Origin: Paenibacillus campinasensis
Lineage (GTDB): Bacteria > Bacillota > Bacilli > Paenibacillales > Paenibacillaceae
Assembly (NCBI RefSeq): GCF_002272015.1
Contig: NZ_NPBY01000085.1
Location: 1-50,139, forward strand
Reading direction: 5' to 3'
DNA length: 50,139 bases
Shown here: positions 16,242-24,063 of the stretch, piece by piece
Position numbering within the stretch: position 1 is the stretch's first letter
Layout of the letters: each line of letters starts with the position of its first letter
Notes under the pieces: model-generated
Seen by the model: the letters and a program-made list of their open reading frames with translations, nothing else
What the model was told of the DNA's origin: nothing
Database searches by the model: none
Made by a program: the position numbers and the translations under genes

Positions 16242-16289
16242 CGTCTAGAGCATATGCGTCAACCAATTCATTTCTCCAGGAGGCCCCCC

Positions 16290-17240
16290 ATGTATCGAGA
16301 ATTTCGATTGTTTGCCGGAACGTCCAATCCGGGTCTAGCCGAAAGGATTAGCCAGCAGCTGGGTGTGGAACTGGGCAAGGTCACGATCTCCCGCTTCAAA
16401 AGCGGGGAAATCTACGTGCATTATGAAGAAAGCATACGAAACTGCGATGTGTTCCTACTGCAGTCGTTCTCTCACCCGATCAATGAGATGTTTGTGGAGC
16501 TGCTGGTCATGATTGATGCGGCCAAGCGGGCCTCGGCCAGAACGATCAACATCATTGTGCCGTACTATGGCTATGCCCGACAAGAGCGGAAATCGGCGCC
16601 GCGTGAACCGATATCGGCGAAGATGGTGGCTGATGTGCTGACAACGGCGGGCGCTTCGCGCGTCATTACGATGGATCTGCATGCGCCTGCCATACAGGGA
16701 TTCTTCAACATTCCGGTCGATCATCTGACCGCGCTTGACCTCATCACCGAGTACTTGAACAGCAAGGATATCGATCATCCTGTCGTGGTATCGCCAGATG
16801 CGGGACGGGCCAGAACGGCTGAGAAGCTGGCGAGCCGCCTCGGCTCGCCCTTCGCCATGATGGTCAAGCAGCGTCCGGCGCATAATCAGGCAGTGATCAC
16901 GCATGTGATCGGGGATGTGAGAGACCGCACCCCGATTATTATCGAGGATCTGATCGACACGGGAACGACGATTGTCCAGGTTGTGGAAAGCTTGAAGGAT
17001 CGGGGGGCCAAGGATGCCATCGTCTGTGCGACGCACGGGCTGTTCTCCGGCTCGGCGCTGGAGAAGCTGGATCATGCCCATATCGGGGAAATCGTGGTTA
17101 CAGACTCGATTGCGCTGCCGGATCACCCCAGCACAGATCGCCTCAGAGTACTGTCTGTTGCACCGATGCTCGCGAGGGCGACACATATCATAATGGAGGG
17201 CGGCTCGATTGCTACCCTGTTCAAGGACGCCGGCGTGTAA
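16290..17240 (+). CDS. prs: ribose-phosphate pyrophosphokinase, divergent paralogue
   Basis: The product is 316 residues, as in class I PRPP synthetases, which make PRPP from ribose-5-phosphate and ATP. Much of the core is intact: LLVMIDAAKRASA, PYYGYARQERK, MDLHAPAIQGFF, and the flexible-loop Lys and Arg in VKQRP (193-195). Conserved segments differ from housekeeping Prs: RFKSGE for the usual RFSDGE, SPDAGRAR for SPDHGGVTR, and the PRPP loop EDLIDTGTT (219-227) for DDIIDTAGT. The main prs is usually beside glmU, so this is probably a second copy. Its place after hisJ suggests feeding PRPP to HisG. The start follows AGGAGG by six bases. Confidence 0.85.
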   Translation: MYREFRLFAGTSNPGLAERISQQLGVELGKVTISRFKSGEIYVHYEESIRNCDVFLLQSFSHPINEMFVELLVMIDAAKRASARTINIIVPYYGYARQERKSAPREPISAKMVADVLTTAGASRVITMDLHAPAIQGFFNIPVDHLTALDLITEYLNSKDIDHPVVVSPDAGRARTAEKLASRLGSPFAMMVKQRPAHNQAVITHVIGDVRDRTPIIIEDLIDTGTTIVQVVESLKDRGAKDAIVCATHGLFSGSALEKLDHAHIGEIVVTDSIALPDHPSTDRLRVLSVAPMLARATHIIMEGGSIATLFKDAGV

Positions 17241-17256
17241 AGCTGGTGTCTTTTTT
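17226..17256 (+). terminator. intrinsic terminator overlapping the prs stop
   Basis: GACGCCGGC (17226-17234, within the last codons) pairs with GCTGGTGTC (17242-17250) through nine pairs including two G-T, followed by six T. The loop contains the stop codon. Confidence 0.8.
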
Positions 17257-17278
17257 CTGCAAATGATTGTGTTAGTTA

Positions 17279-17287
17279 TGTTATACT
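17279..17287 (+). promoter_or_regulatory. extended -10 promoter of the TPR gene
   Basis: TGTTATACT is an extended -10 with no clear -35, immediately after the prs terminator and about 45 bp before the GTG start. Confidence 0.5.
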
Positions 17288-17330
17288 GTTGTGGATAGAG
17301 GAGCAAGTTAAAGGAGGTGGCCTTGCTTCC

Positions 17331-19064
17331 GTGAGTGAGAATCACAACGGATCGTACGATCCGCATAATGTTATACCTATCGAAATGACAGCCAACTTTT
17401 TCTTCGATCGGGCGGTTCGCGCGCTGGATCGTTACCAATATGACAAGGCATTGAAATATTTTCGTAAAGCGGTTGAGTATGAGCCGGACAATCCGGTCAA
17501 TCATTGCAACATGGCGGGTATATTATCAGAGACAGGGGATTACACGGCTTCCAATGAAGTGCTGAGGCACATTCTGGAGCAGGTGGATCCGTCCATGACC
17601 GAATGCTACTTCTATATGGCAAACAACTATGCCAATATGGAGCAGTATGAAAAAGCAGAGGAAGCGCTCATCACCTATCTGGAGGAGGATCCGAACGGTC
17701 AGTTTCTGGATGAGGCGGAGGAAATGATGGAGCTTCTTCAACATGAGCTGAGCCGCCCGGCCAAGCCCAGCCGCATCAAAAGCCGTGAAGGCATGGTCGA
17801 GCATGAGCGGGCGCGGGAACTGCTGGAGGAAGGCAAGTTCGCGCAAGCGGTGAAGCTGCTGGAGGAAATCGTCAGCGAACATCCGGATTTCCTGGCGGCG
17901 CGGAACAATCTGGCGTTAGCCTATTATTATATGGGCCGATTCGACACGGCCAAACGTACCATCGGCGATGCGCTTGAGCAGGAGCCGGGCAACCTGCACG
18001 GCCTGTGCAACCTGGCAATTTTCTATCAGCATGAAGGAAACACACAGATGCGTGACAAGCTGATGGACATGCTGTCGGTCACCGTGCCGTTCCATATGGA
18101 GCATGTGTTCAAGCTGGCAACGACGATGGGCATTCTTGGCCAGCACGAGATCGCCTATCGGCATTTCCGCCGCCTGCTCACTGATGAAGGGTTTAACGGA
18201 GACCCGAGCCTGTATCATTATACGGCGGCAGCCGCTAGCAACAGCGGCCGTTATGAGGCAGCGGAGAAGTATTGGCGTCAAGCGGCGAAGCTGGATCCGG
18301 AATCGGTAATCCCGCCGTTCTATTTAATGCAGCTGCAGCAGATGAGGAAGATGGGCAGCGATCAGATTAAGGTCAGTTACCATTATCATCTGCCCTTTGA
18401 TGAACAGCTCAAGCACCTGGAGCTGGACGGGGAGCGGCTGACTCAGGAAGCCCGGCAGAATCCGCTCATCCGCTCGTCCTTCTTCTGGGCGCTGCGGCAT
18501 GGGGATCCGCAGACCAAGCTGCAGGTGATCCGGACGCTGGAGCTTATCGCGGATGAAGAGGTGCGGCACGCCTTGCTGTCCTTTCTGCAGGAACCTGGCG
18601 AGCCACCGGAGCTTAAACATGCGGCCCGGCTGGCGCTGCAGCAGATGGAGACGGCAGCAAGCCGGCTTCAGGAGCGCTCTGAGGAACGCGAGCCGGCTGT
18701 CCGAAGCCGTGAGGTTCTTCCCGACTGGCTTCCGGAGTGGAAGGAAGTGCTTGTCAAGGCGGCCGAGAACAAGGAGAAGGGTACGGACCCATACTGGGAG
18801 AAGGAACTGGAGCATCTGTGGTCAGACTATTTGAGCCGCCAGTATCCGAACATACCGAATATCCGCAATACGGAGGGCTGGGCGGCGGCGCTTGCCTATT
18901 TGGTAGCGAAGAGGCGTGGACGAGCCGTCACTTATCAGCAGGCCGCTGCGCAATACGGGGTCTCCCCGTCAACGGTCAGCCGTTATGCGCGCCAAATCCA
19001 TAATGTATGCGACCCGGAGCCGTCATCCGATGATCGTTTCCATCCTTTTACGGAAAAAATCTAG
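17331..19064 (+). CDS. TPR-repeat protein, YvcD-like
   Basis: The product is about 577 residues from GTG 17331, chosen after AAAGGAGG. Helical tetratricopeptide repeats run through the first 340 residues (for example ALKYFRKAVEYEPDNP, AVKLLEEIVSEHPDF, AEKYWRQAAKLDPES). Then comes a helical, HEAT-like region, and a C-terminal segment of about 90 residues that ends in a helix-turn-helix-like stretch (QAAAQYGVSPSTVSRYARQI). There is no signal peptide, so it is cytoplasmic. Bacillus subtilis has the TPR protein YvcD in this neighbourhood between the his operon and trxB. The terminal HTH suggests nucleic-acid contact, but the function is unknown. Confidence 0.8.
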   Translation: MSENHNGSYDPHNVIPIEMTANFFFDRAVRALDRYQYDKALKYFRKAVEYEPDNPVNHCNMAGILSETGDYTASNEVLRHILEQVDPSMTECYFYMANNYANMEQYEKAEEALITYLEEDPNGQFLDEAEEMMELLQHELSRPAKPSRIKSREGMVEHERARELLEEGKFAQAVKLLEEIVSEHPDFLAARNNLALAYYYMGRFDTAKRTIGDALEQEPGNLHGLCNLAIFYQHEGNTQMRDKLMDMLSVTVPFHMEHVFKLATTMGILGQHEIAYRHFRRLLTDEGFNGDPSLYHYTAAAASNSGRYEAAEKYWRQAAKLDPESVIPPFYLMQLQQMRKMGSDQIKVSYHYHLPFDEQLKHLELDGERLTQEARQNPLIRSSFFWALRHGDPQTKLQVIRTLELIADEEVRHALLSFLQEPGEPPELKHAARLALQQMETAASRLQERSEEREPAVRSREVLPDWLPEWKEVLVKAAENKEKGTDPYWEKELEHLWSDYLSRQYPNIPNIRNTEGWAAALAYLVAKRRGRAVTYQQAAAQYGVSPSTVSRYARQIHNVCDPEPSSDDRFHPFTEKI

Positions 19065-19133
19065 CAAGAATAAGCTTGCAAAGCGGCCTTATGAGTGAAT
19101 ACTTAACGTAGGCGTGCGACGGAGAGAGCCAAT

Positions 19134-19152
19134 ATGCGGGTATTTCCCGCAT
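19134..19152 (+). other. 7-bp hairpin upstream of trxB
   Basis: ATGCGGG (19134-19140) pairs with CCCGCAT (19146-19152), loop TATTT, 57 bp before trxB. It lacks a T-run. A TATAAA hexamer at 19168-19173 follows and may be the trxB -10, but no -35 is convincing. Confidence 0.35.
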
Positions 19153-19208
19153 TTCAGGAATAAATTGTATAAAAGCGAACAGTGATGACATAAAGGAGGC
19201 ACACAGCG

Positions 19209-20162
19209 ATGTATAAATCCATCGTAATCGGAACGGGGCCAGCCGGTTTAACGGCGGCCATCTATCTGGCACGCGCGAATCTGAAGCCGCTTGTCATTGA
19301 AGGATTACAGCCAGGGGGTCAGTTGACCACGACCACTGAAGTCGAGAACTTTCCGGGTTTCCCGGACGGCATTATGGGGCCTGAGCTAATGGATAACATG
19401 CGCAAGCAGGCGGAGCGTTTTGGCGCTGAATTCAAGAGCGCGTGGGTGGAGTCGGTTGATCTCTCCCAGCGTCCATTCAAGGTCAATGTGGAGGGTGTCG
19501 GCGAGCTGCTGACGGAAACGGTCATTATATCGACCGGCGCTTCTGCTAAATATCTCGGCATTCCGGGAGAGCAGGAGAATGTGGGACGCGGAGTCAGCAC
19601 CTGTGCAACCTGTGACGGGTTCTTCTTCCGCGGCAAGCGCATTGTGGTCATTGGCGGCGGCGATTCTGCAATGGAGGAAGCCAGCTTCCTGACGCGTTTT
19701 GCATCGTCGGTCACGGTTGTTCATCGCCGCTCGGAGCTGAGAGCCTCCAAGATTATGCAGGACCGTGCCCGTGAGAATGAGAAAATCCAGTGGGCGCTGG
19801 ACCGCACTCCGCTGGAGGTCGTTACGCATGAAACCGGTGTGAAGGGGCTGAAGGTCCGCAACAACGAGACCGGCGAGGAAGAATTGATCGAAGCCGAAGG
19901 CGTGTTCGTTGCAATCGGTCATACACCAAACACCGGGTTCCTCGGCGGCCAAATTACAACGGATGCAGCCGGCTACATTCAGGTGAAGCCAGGCACGACG
20001 GAAACGAACATTCCGGGCGTATTCGCTTGTGGAGACGTCCAGGATACAAGATACCGGCAGGCGATTACGGCCGCAGGCTCGGGCTGTATGGCTGCCATGG
20101 ACTGCGAGAAGTACCTGGAAGGCCATATGGTGCATGACTGGAGCGAGACGCTGAACAAGTAA
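19209..20162 (+). CDS. trxB: thioredoxin reductase
   Basis: TrxB passes electrons from NADPH through FAD to thioredoxin, keeping cytoplasmic thiols reduced. The product is 317 residues. Motifs are the FAD-binding GTGPAGLTAA at residues 8-17, the redox pair CATC (132-135), the NADPH-binding GGGDSAMEEA (149-158), and the C-terminal FAD motif VFACGDVQD. AAAGGAGG lies before the ATG. Its position between the TPR gene and, after the accessory block, rapZ matches the order around Bacillus subtilis trxB. Confidence 0.97.
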   Translation: MYKSIVIGTGPAGLTAAIYLARANLKPLVIEGLQPGGQLTTTTEVENFPGFPDGIMGPELMDNMRKQAERFGAEFKSAWVESVDLSQRPFKVNVEGVGELLTETVIISTGASAKYLGIPGEQENVGRGVSTCATCDGFFFRGKRIVVIGGGDSAMEEASFLTRFASSVTVVHRRSELRASKIMQDRARENEKIQWALDRTPLEVVTHETGVKGLKVRNNETGEEELIEAEGVFVAIGHTPNTGFLGGQITTDAAGYIQVKPGTTETNIPGVFACGDVQDTRYRQAITAAGSGCMAAMDCEKYLEGHMVHDWSETLNK

Positions 20163-20194
20163 GGCACAGGTGCTGGCATACAGTAAATCACAGA

Positions 20195-20240
20195 GGGGCA
20201 GTCCCGAAAAGTCTAAACGGACCTTTCGGGACTGCCCCTT
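20195..20240. terminator. large palindromic hairpin after trxB, probably bidirectional terminator
   Basis: GGGGCAGTCCCGAAA (20195-20209) pairs perfectly with TTTCGGGACTGCCCC (20224-20238), 15 bp, with an inner GTC/GAC. It lies between the convergent trxB and spore coat genes. The T-run is short on both strands, so termination may be weak; the perfect stem also resembles dispersed palindromic repeats. Confidence 0.65.
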
Positions 20241-20277
20241 GTTCACATCTGAAGGCAGGAAAGAGGAGGAAGGCTTC

Positions 20278-20766
20278 TTACATGCTTAAAGCTTTGTTGG
20301 CGTTCTTGACGTCATTGGTCAGCAGCTGCTTGAGATTGTATGCAGGATAGAGACTGCGGGCATGCATGAAATGGAACACTTTGGCATGCAGATCAATCGC
20401 GTTGTTCAGCTGTTTCTTCAAGGTGTCGCGCAGTCTAGGGGTCGCTGTCTCGGTAATGGCGATGGCATAGTTGCGGACCGAGGTCTTGGCAAAGATCAGC
20501 AGCTGGGCAGCGTAGAAGGCGGTCATATCCGCTTCGGACAGGTTGCGCATGCCGACAGGCGCCTCAGGGAAAAACTGCAGCAGCTCTTTCAGGTTCATTT
20601 CAATACCTTTGATCGCTTCGGTGTACAGCGCACGCAGTTCCGAATCTTTAATGTCGCCCAGACACATCTTGAATTTCATCAGATAGTTTGTCTGGAATGC
20701 GGTTAATTCGTGCATTTCCATCGTTTCATGCCAGGCCAAATGCTTAGGGGCTTCCTTGCTCGTCAC
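20278..20766 (-). CDS. spore coat protein, CotF family
   Basis: The product is 162 residues and all alpha-helical, with the Coat_F-like pattern: MHELTAFQTNYLMKFKMCL in the first half and SLYPAYNLKQLLTNDVKNAN at the C-terminus, preceded by acidic helices. Proteins of this family are made in sporulation and form part of the spore coat. The start is a GTG, eight bases after GGAGGAG. It is a single-gene unit convergent with trxB. I see no clear mother-cell sigma factor promoter. Confidence 0.8.
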   Translation of the reverse strand: MTSKEAPKHLAWHETMEMHELTAFQTNYLMKFKMCLGDIKDSELRALYTEAIKGIEMNLKELLQFFPEAPVGMRNLSEADMTAFYAAQLLIFAKTSVRNYAIAITETATPRLRDTLKKQLNNAIDLHAKVFHFMHARSLYPAYNLKQLLTNDVKNANKALSM

Positions 20767-20843
20767 GTATCATTCTCCTCCACATATTCGGTATGCGATA
20801 GCCTATTCAGAGGACAGGAGAAGTGTGCCTAGCGGAAGCGAAG

Positions 20844-21305
20844 TCAATGGCTGTAGAGATCCAGCGACAACCGCACCATATCGCGCAGTCGCATGCCATT
20901 CTCGTAAATGGCCTCTTCATAATGCCGGACGAAAAAATCACGATCAATGCCGGTCATACGAAATCCGCATTTTTGATACAAGGCCAGCTGGGCGATGCTT
21001 GTACTTCCGGTTCCGACCTCAAGGGTGGCATACCCATGACGGCGTGCCTGCGCAATGGCGTGACGGACCAGTTGTTTGCCGTAGCCCTGTCCATGAAGGT
21101 GCTCCGCAACGGCAACATTCACCAGCTCCATCGTATCCGGCCGGGTCGGAAGCAGAACATAGACGCCGATGACAGCGCCATCGATCTCGCCTACGTAGCA
21201 GTGGCCTCGCTGTGTGTATGCTTTGACGAGCCGCTCCGAAGGGTCAGCGAGCAGCAGCAGCTCCAGCGGAAGCGGTTCGCCCGGGTTCAGCTCTCTAATA
21301 TGCAT
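20844..21305 (-). CDS. GNAT-family N-acetyltransferase
   Basis: The product is about 153 residues. It shows the acetyl-CoA fold: ELVNVAVAEHLHGQGYGKQLV (59-80 region) is motif A, where the usual Q/R-x-x-G-x-G reads H-G-Q-G-Y-G, followed by LEVGTGSTSIAQLALYQKCGF, a motif B typical of YvbK-like proteins. The acceptor is unknown. The start is placed at the second ATG, five bases after GGAG; the first ATG (21318-21320) overlaps the ribosome site. Confidence 0.8.
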   Translation of the reverse strand: MHIRELNPGEPLPLELLLLADPSERLVKAYTQRGHCYVGEIDGAVIGVYVLLPTRPDTMELVNVAVAEHLHGQGYGKQLVRHAIAQARRHGYATLEVGTGSTSIAQLALYQKCGFRMTGIDRDFFVRHYEEAIYENGMRLRDMVRLSLDLYSH

Positions 21306-21445
21306 AGGGACTCCTTTCATTGAAAAAAATGTTTCCTTCGCATCGGATCACTTATCCTCATTCTAACATTTCACGCTTTACCGACCTAGTCCGAGCGTGG
21401 CTCCACCCCAGGTTGAATCGGGGCGCAAGCTCAATCCGCAGGTTA

Positions 21446-21475
21446 TTGTTTCATGTCTTGCGGACGCCCTACAAT
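21446..21475 (+). promoter_or_regulatory. promoter of the HTH-methyltransferase gene
   Basis: TTGTTT (21446-21451) and TACAAT (21470-21475) are 18 bp apart, 27 bp before the ATG at 21502. On the other strand an extended -10, TGTTAGAAT (21359-21367 region), may serve the divergent GNAT gene. Confidence 0.5.
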
Positions 21476-21501
21476 GAGTGTAACAAAGGAGCGTGACAAG
21501 A

Positions 21502-22323
21502 ATGAATCATCACAAGCTGTCTCAAAACATATACAGGTATCGAAAGGAGCAGGGCCTGACCCAGGAGCGGCTGGCTCAGCAGCTGGGCGTCACCTTTCAG
21601 GCGGTCTCCAAATGGGAGAACGGGCAGAGCCTGCCGGATGTATCGCTGCTGCCGGAGCTGTCACGGCAGCTGGCTGTCAGCATGGACCGGTTGTTCGGCT
21701 ATACTTCTGCCGGCAAGCCGGTCACGATCTATGAGGAGGAATACAAAACGCCGGATTATTACTGGGGCACGGAGCCGTCGGTTACGTGTTACAAGGTGCT
21801 GGAGCTCATGCCGCCGACACGCAGGCTTAAAGTGCTGGACATCGGCTGCGGGGAAGGCAAGGATGCGGTGTTTCTGGCGCGCAACGGCTATGATGTGACC
21901 GCCTTTGACATTTCCGATGCTGGCATTGAGAAGACGAAAATGCTGGCGGAAAGAACCGGCGTGCATGTCCATGTGTTCAAAGCGGATATCCGGGATTTCC
22001 GCCTGGAGACGGAGTTTGATATCGTATACTCCAGTGGGGTGCTGCACTATATCCGGCCGGAGTACCGGGCGGAGATCTTTAATAACTACAAGCAGTTTAC
22101 CGCCAAGGGCGGGATGCACTTCCTGAATGTGTTCGTACAGAAGCCATTTATTGCGCCCCCGCCGGAGAATGAGCCGTACGCTTATGACTGGATATCAGGC
22201 GAGCTGCTGTCCCTGTACCATGATTGGATGATTCATGATTGTCCCGAGGTGGTCTTTGACTGCAACTCCTCCGGCGTGCCGCACCAGCATGCGATGAGCA
22301 AGCTGATTGCGCAGAAGCTGTGA
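21502..22323 (+). CDS. Cro/CI-type HTH fused to SAM-dependent methyltransferase
   Basis: The product is 273 residues. Residues 8-62 form an XRE helix-turn-helix (GLTQERLAQQLGVTFQAVSKW). From about 85 onward comes a class I methyltransferase with motif I VLDIGCGEGKD (111-121), acidic motif II AFDISDAGI, and DIVYSSGVLHYI as motif IV, TehB-like. The N-terminal part could bind DNA while the C-terminal part methylates a small molecule, coupling sensing and detoxification. The substrate is unknown. I chose ATG 21502, ten bases after AAAGGAG; GTG 21493 is too close. Confidence 0.85.
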   Translation: MNHHKLSQNIYRYRKEQGLTQERLAQQLGVTFQAVSKWENGQSLPDVSLLPELSRQLAVSMDRLFGYTSAGKPVTIYEEEYKTPDYYWGTEPSVTCYKVLELMPPTRRLKVLDIGCGEGKDAVFLARNGYDVTAFDISDAGIEKTKMLAERTGVHVHVFKADIRDFRLETEFDIVYSSGVLHYIRPEYRAEIFNNYKQFTAKGGMHFLNVFVQKPFIAPPPENEPYAYDWISGELLSLYHDWMIHDCPEVVFDCNSSGVPHQHAMSKLIAQKL

Positions 22324-22365
22324 ACGAGAACGGATCACCCATGATAACTCAAGGAAAAGCGTGAT

Positions 22366-22505
22366 GGGGAGCTGAAGTGAGCAAGGCTGCTTCCCCGTAT
22401 CTGCGCCTTGCCCGATGAGGAGCGGGGAAGGCGGGTAGATCTCGCGCCAGGAGTGAACATGAGTTACCCTGAACAGATGTATGGGCTGATGCCCAACTGG
22501 AGGCG
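22366..22505 (+). ncRNA. unassigned structured RNA region, candidate cis-regulatory leader
   Basis: Several mutually exclusive pairings can be drawn. GGGGA (22366-22370) pairs with TCCCC (22392-22396), GCAAGGC (22381-22387) with GCCTTGC (22405-22411), and CTTCCCCG (22390-22397) with CGGGGAAG (22423-22430). CGCCT (22404-22408) can pair with AGGCG (22501-22505), which is also the 5' arm of the terminator. Parts resemble TPP and cobalamin riboswitch cores, but neither matches fully. It lies just after the methyltransferase stop, without a clear promoter. Confidence 0.3.
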
Positions 22506-22528
22506 TTTCCGTATGGAAACGTCTTTTT
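22501..22528 (+). terminator. strong intrinsic terminator downstream of the HTH-methyltransferase gene
   Basis: AGGCGTTTCC (22501-22510) pairs with GGAAACGTCT (22515-22524), loop GTAT, followed by TTTTT. It lies 178 bp after the methyltransferase stop and 283 bp before the next gene. Confidence 0.88.
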
Positions 22529-22691
22529 GCTATGCGGTCAAGGCAAGGCCGTGGTTCAGGAGGGGAAATCCCCGCATACGGCGGCGGTTCATGATGGGCC
22601 GACCAGCTCTGTCATGAGAAACGCCGCAGGCCGGGAGCTGCCTACGGAGCGCAAAGGGCCGGGAGCGTGGCGGCTGAAACCAAGTGATGCG

Positions 22692-22721
22692 CTGTCTCGT
22701 TATAGCAGTAGACGGTTTTTT
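22692..22721 (+). terminator. weak hairpin with T-run before the VanZ-RDD gene
   Basis: CTGTCT (22692-22697) pairs with AGACGG (22710-22715), followed by six T. The stem is short. The rest of 22529-22810 is G+C-rich and has no convincing gene. Confidence 0.35.
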
Positions 22722-22810
22722 AAACTCTTTTTAAACAGAAGCTCCCTTTCGATTTAAACATGGGTGTGTAGTCTTGGAGATAATGTCACTGAAAGGAAGT
22801 GAATGCTGCC

Positions 22811-23884
22811 GTGTTAGAGCCTTATCTGTTTCCCATCTCTTATGCTTTTATGACCTTTCCCATCGCCGCTTTGCTATGTGCGATCCCTTTCCTTGTCGTG
22901 CAGTATCGCAAATACGGCTATTTCAATAAATTTCGCGGGTTTCTGCTATACCTGTTCTTGCTGTACTTGATGAATGCAGTCTATCTTGTGCTGCTGCCGC
23001 TGCCAGCTTCAAGGCATAATGACCCGCTGCCGGTGTCCTCGTATATGCAGTGGGTTCCCTTCGAGTTCGTGCAGGATATTATGAGGGAGACGAAGGTGGT
23101 CTGGTCGGAGCCCTCCACCTATATTCGCCTGCTGAAGGAAAGAGCGTTTCTGCAGGTGGTGTTTAATGTGCTGCTTGTCGTCCCGTTCGGGATGTTTCTG
23201 CGCTATTATGCTCGGGCTAAATGGCTGACCTGCCTTATAGCTTCGTTCGGGCTGTCCCTGCTGTTCGAGATTACCCAGGTGACGGGCATTTATGGCTTCT
23301 ACGATTACCCGTACAGACTGTTTGATGTGGATGATCTGATGATGAATACGCTGGGCGGAATGATCGGTCTGGTGCTGGCGGACTGGTTGAAGAACCATCT
23401 GCCGCGAATGGAGCGGCTTGATGAGGATGTGGATCTGTCAACCAAACGGGTCAGCTATACGCGGCGGGGGATCGCCTTCGCGGCAGATATGATGCTGCTT
23501 CTGTTGATCTGGGGCGGTCTGGTCATACTGAGGGTGCCGGGGGCTTATTTTATCGTGAGTATATTGTACTTCATCGTGCTTCCTTATATGAACGAGGGAC
23601 GGACAGTGGGCAGCTGGATCGTTCGCATCCGGATCAGTGGAGAGGGAGAGCATCTGAAGCTGAAGGAGATTCTGATTCGCAACGGACTGCTCTATGTTGT
23701 CGTCGGCGGGCTGCACTCGCTGGTGTTCACGGTTCATTTCCCGGGGCTGCTTCATGGCATGTATCTGTTCGGGCTTCTGATTATGGACGGCTGGGTGTTC
23801 ATACATCTGGTGCTCTGTTTGCTGAATCGGGATCGGAAGCTGCTTCATGAGTACAAAAGCAACACCAAACTGGTCATTGGCTGA
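22811..23884 (+). CDS. VanZ-like and RDD-domain membrane protein
   Basis: The product is about 357 residues. The first 200 form a VanZ-like domain: several membrane segments, a conserved NPLLVVPFGMFLRY-like stretch (FNVLLVVPFGMFLRYY), SLLFEITQ, and FDVDDLMMNTLGGMIGL. From about 210 a second module with RRGIAFAADMMLLLL, EGRTVGSWIVRIRI and more membrane segments resembles RDD proteins. VanZ proteins can confer low-level teicoplanin resistance in enterococci; the RDD role is unclear. The GTG at 22811 is chosen after AAAGGAAG; GTG 22799 overlaps it. Confidence 0.82.
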   Translation: MLEPYLFPISYAFMTFPIAALLCAIPFLVVQYRKYGYFNKFRGFLLYLFLLYLMNAVYLVLLPLPASRHNDPLPVSSYMQWVPFEFVQDIMRETKVVWSEPSTYIRLLKERAFLQVVFNVLLVVPFGMFLRYYARAKWLTCLIASFGLSLLFEITQVTGIYGFYDYPYRLFDVDDLMMNTLGGMIGLVLADWLKNHLPRMERLDEDVDLSTKRVSYTRRGIAFAADMMLLLLIWGGLVILRVPGAYFIVSILYFIVLPYMNEGRTVGSWIVRIRISGEGEHLKLKEILIRNGLLYVVVGGLHSLVFTVHFPGLLHGMYLFGLLIMDGWVFIHLVLCLLNRDRKLLHEYKSNTKLVIG

Positions 23885-24023
23885 CAAGAGAAGGATCGAA
23901 TCAACCCGGTTTGCGAAGCGAAATGTGGGATGAGGAGAACGATGATTCATGCGTGGAGTTCCGAGGCAGAGGGCGGATTGCGGAGATCATGGGCCACTTA
24001 CTGAAACCACCTGCTACCTCCTG

Positions 24024-24032
24024 TGTTATAAT
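24024..24032 (+). promoter_or_regulatory. extended -10 promoter
   Basis: TGTTATAAT combines a perfect TATAAT (24027-24032) with the upstream TG; the -35 region is poor. It predicts transcription from about 24039 and so excludes starts upstream of the TTG at 24064 for the next gene. Confidence 0.6.
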
Positions 24033-24063
24033 ATGGAATATGCAACTGCAAGGGGGATTTAGG

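Noticed and set aside
22366..22500. Definite TPP or cobalamin riboswitch
   Set aside because: Only fragments of each core are present, both resemblances cannot be right, and neither neighbouring gene belongs to thiamine or cobalamin metabolism; kept only as an unassigned structured region.
22408..22757. Two ORFs of 69 and 76 codons in the methyltransferase to VanZ gap
   Set aside because: They cross the terminator at 22501-22528 and have no credible ribosome site or recognisable sequence.
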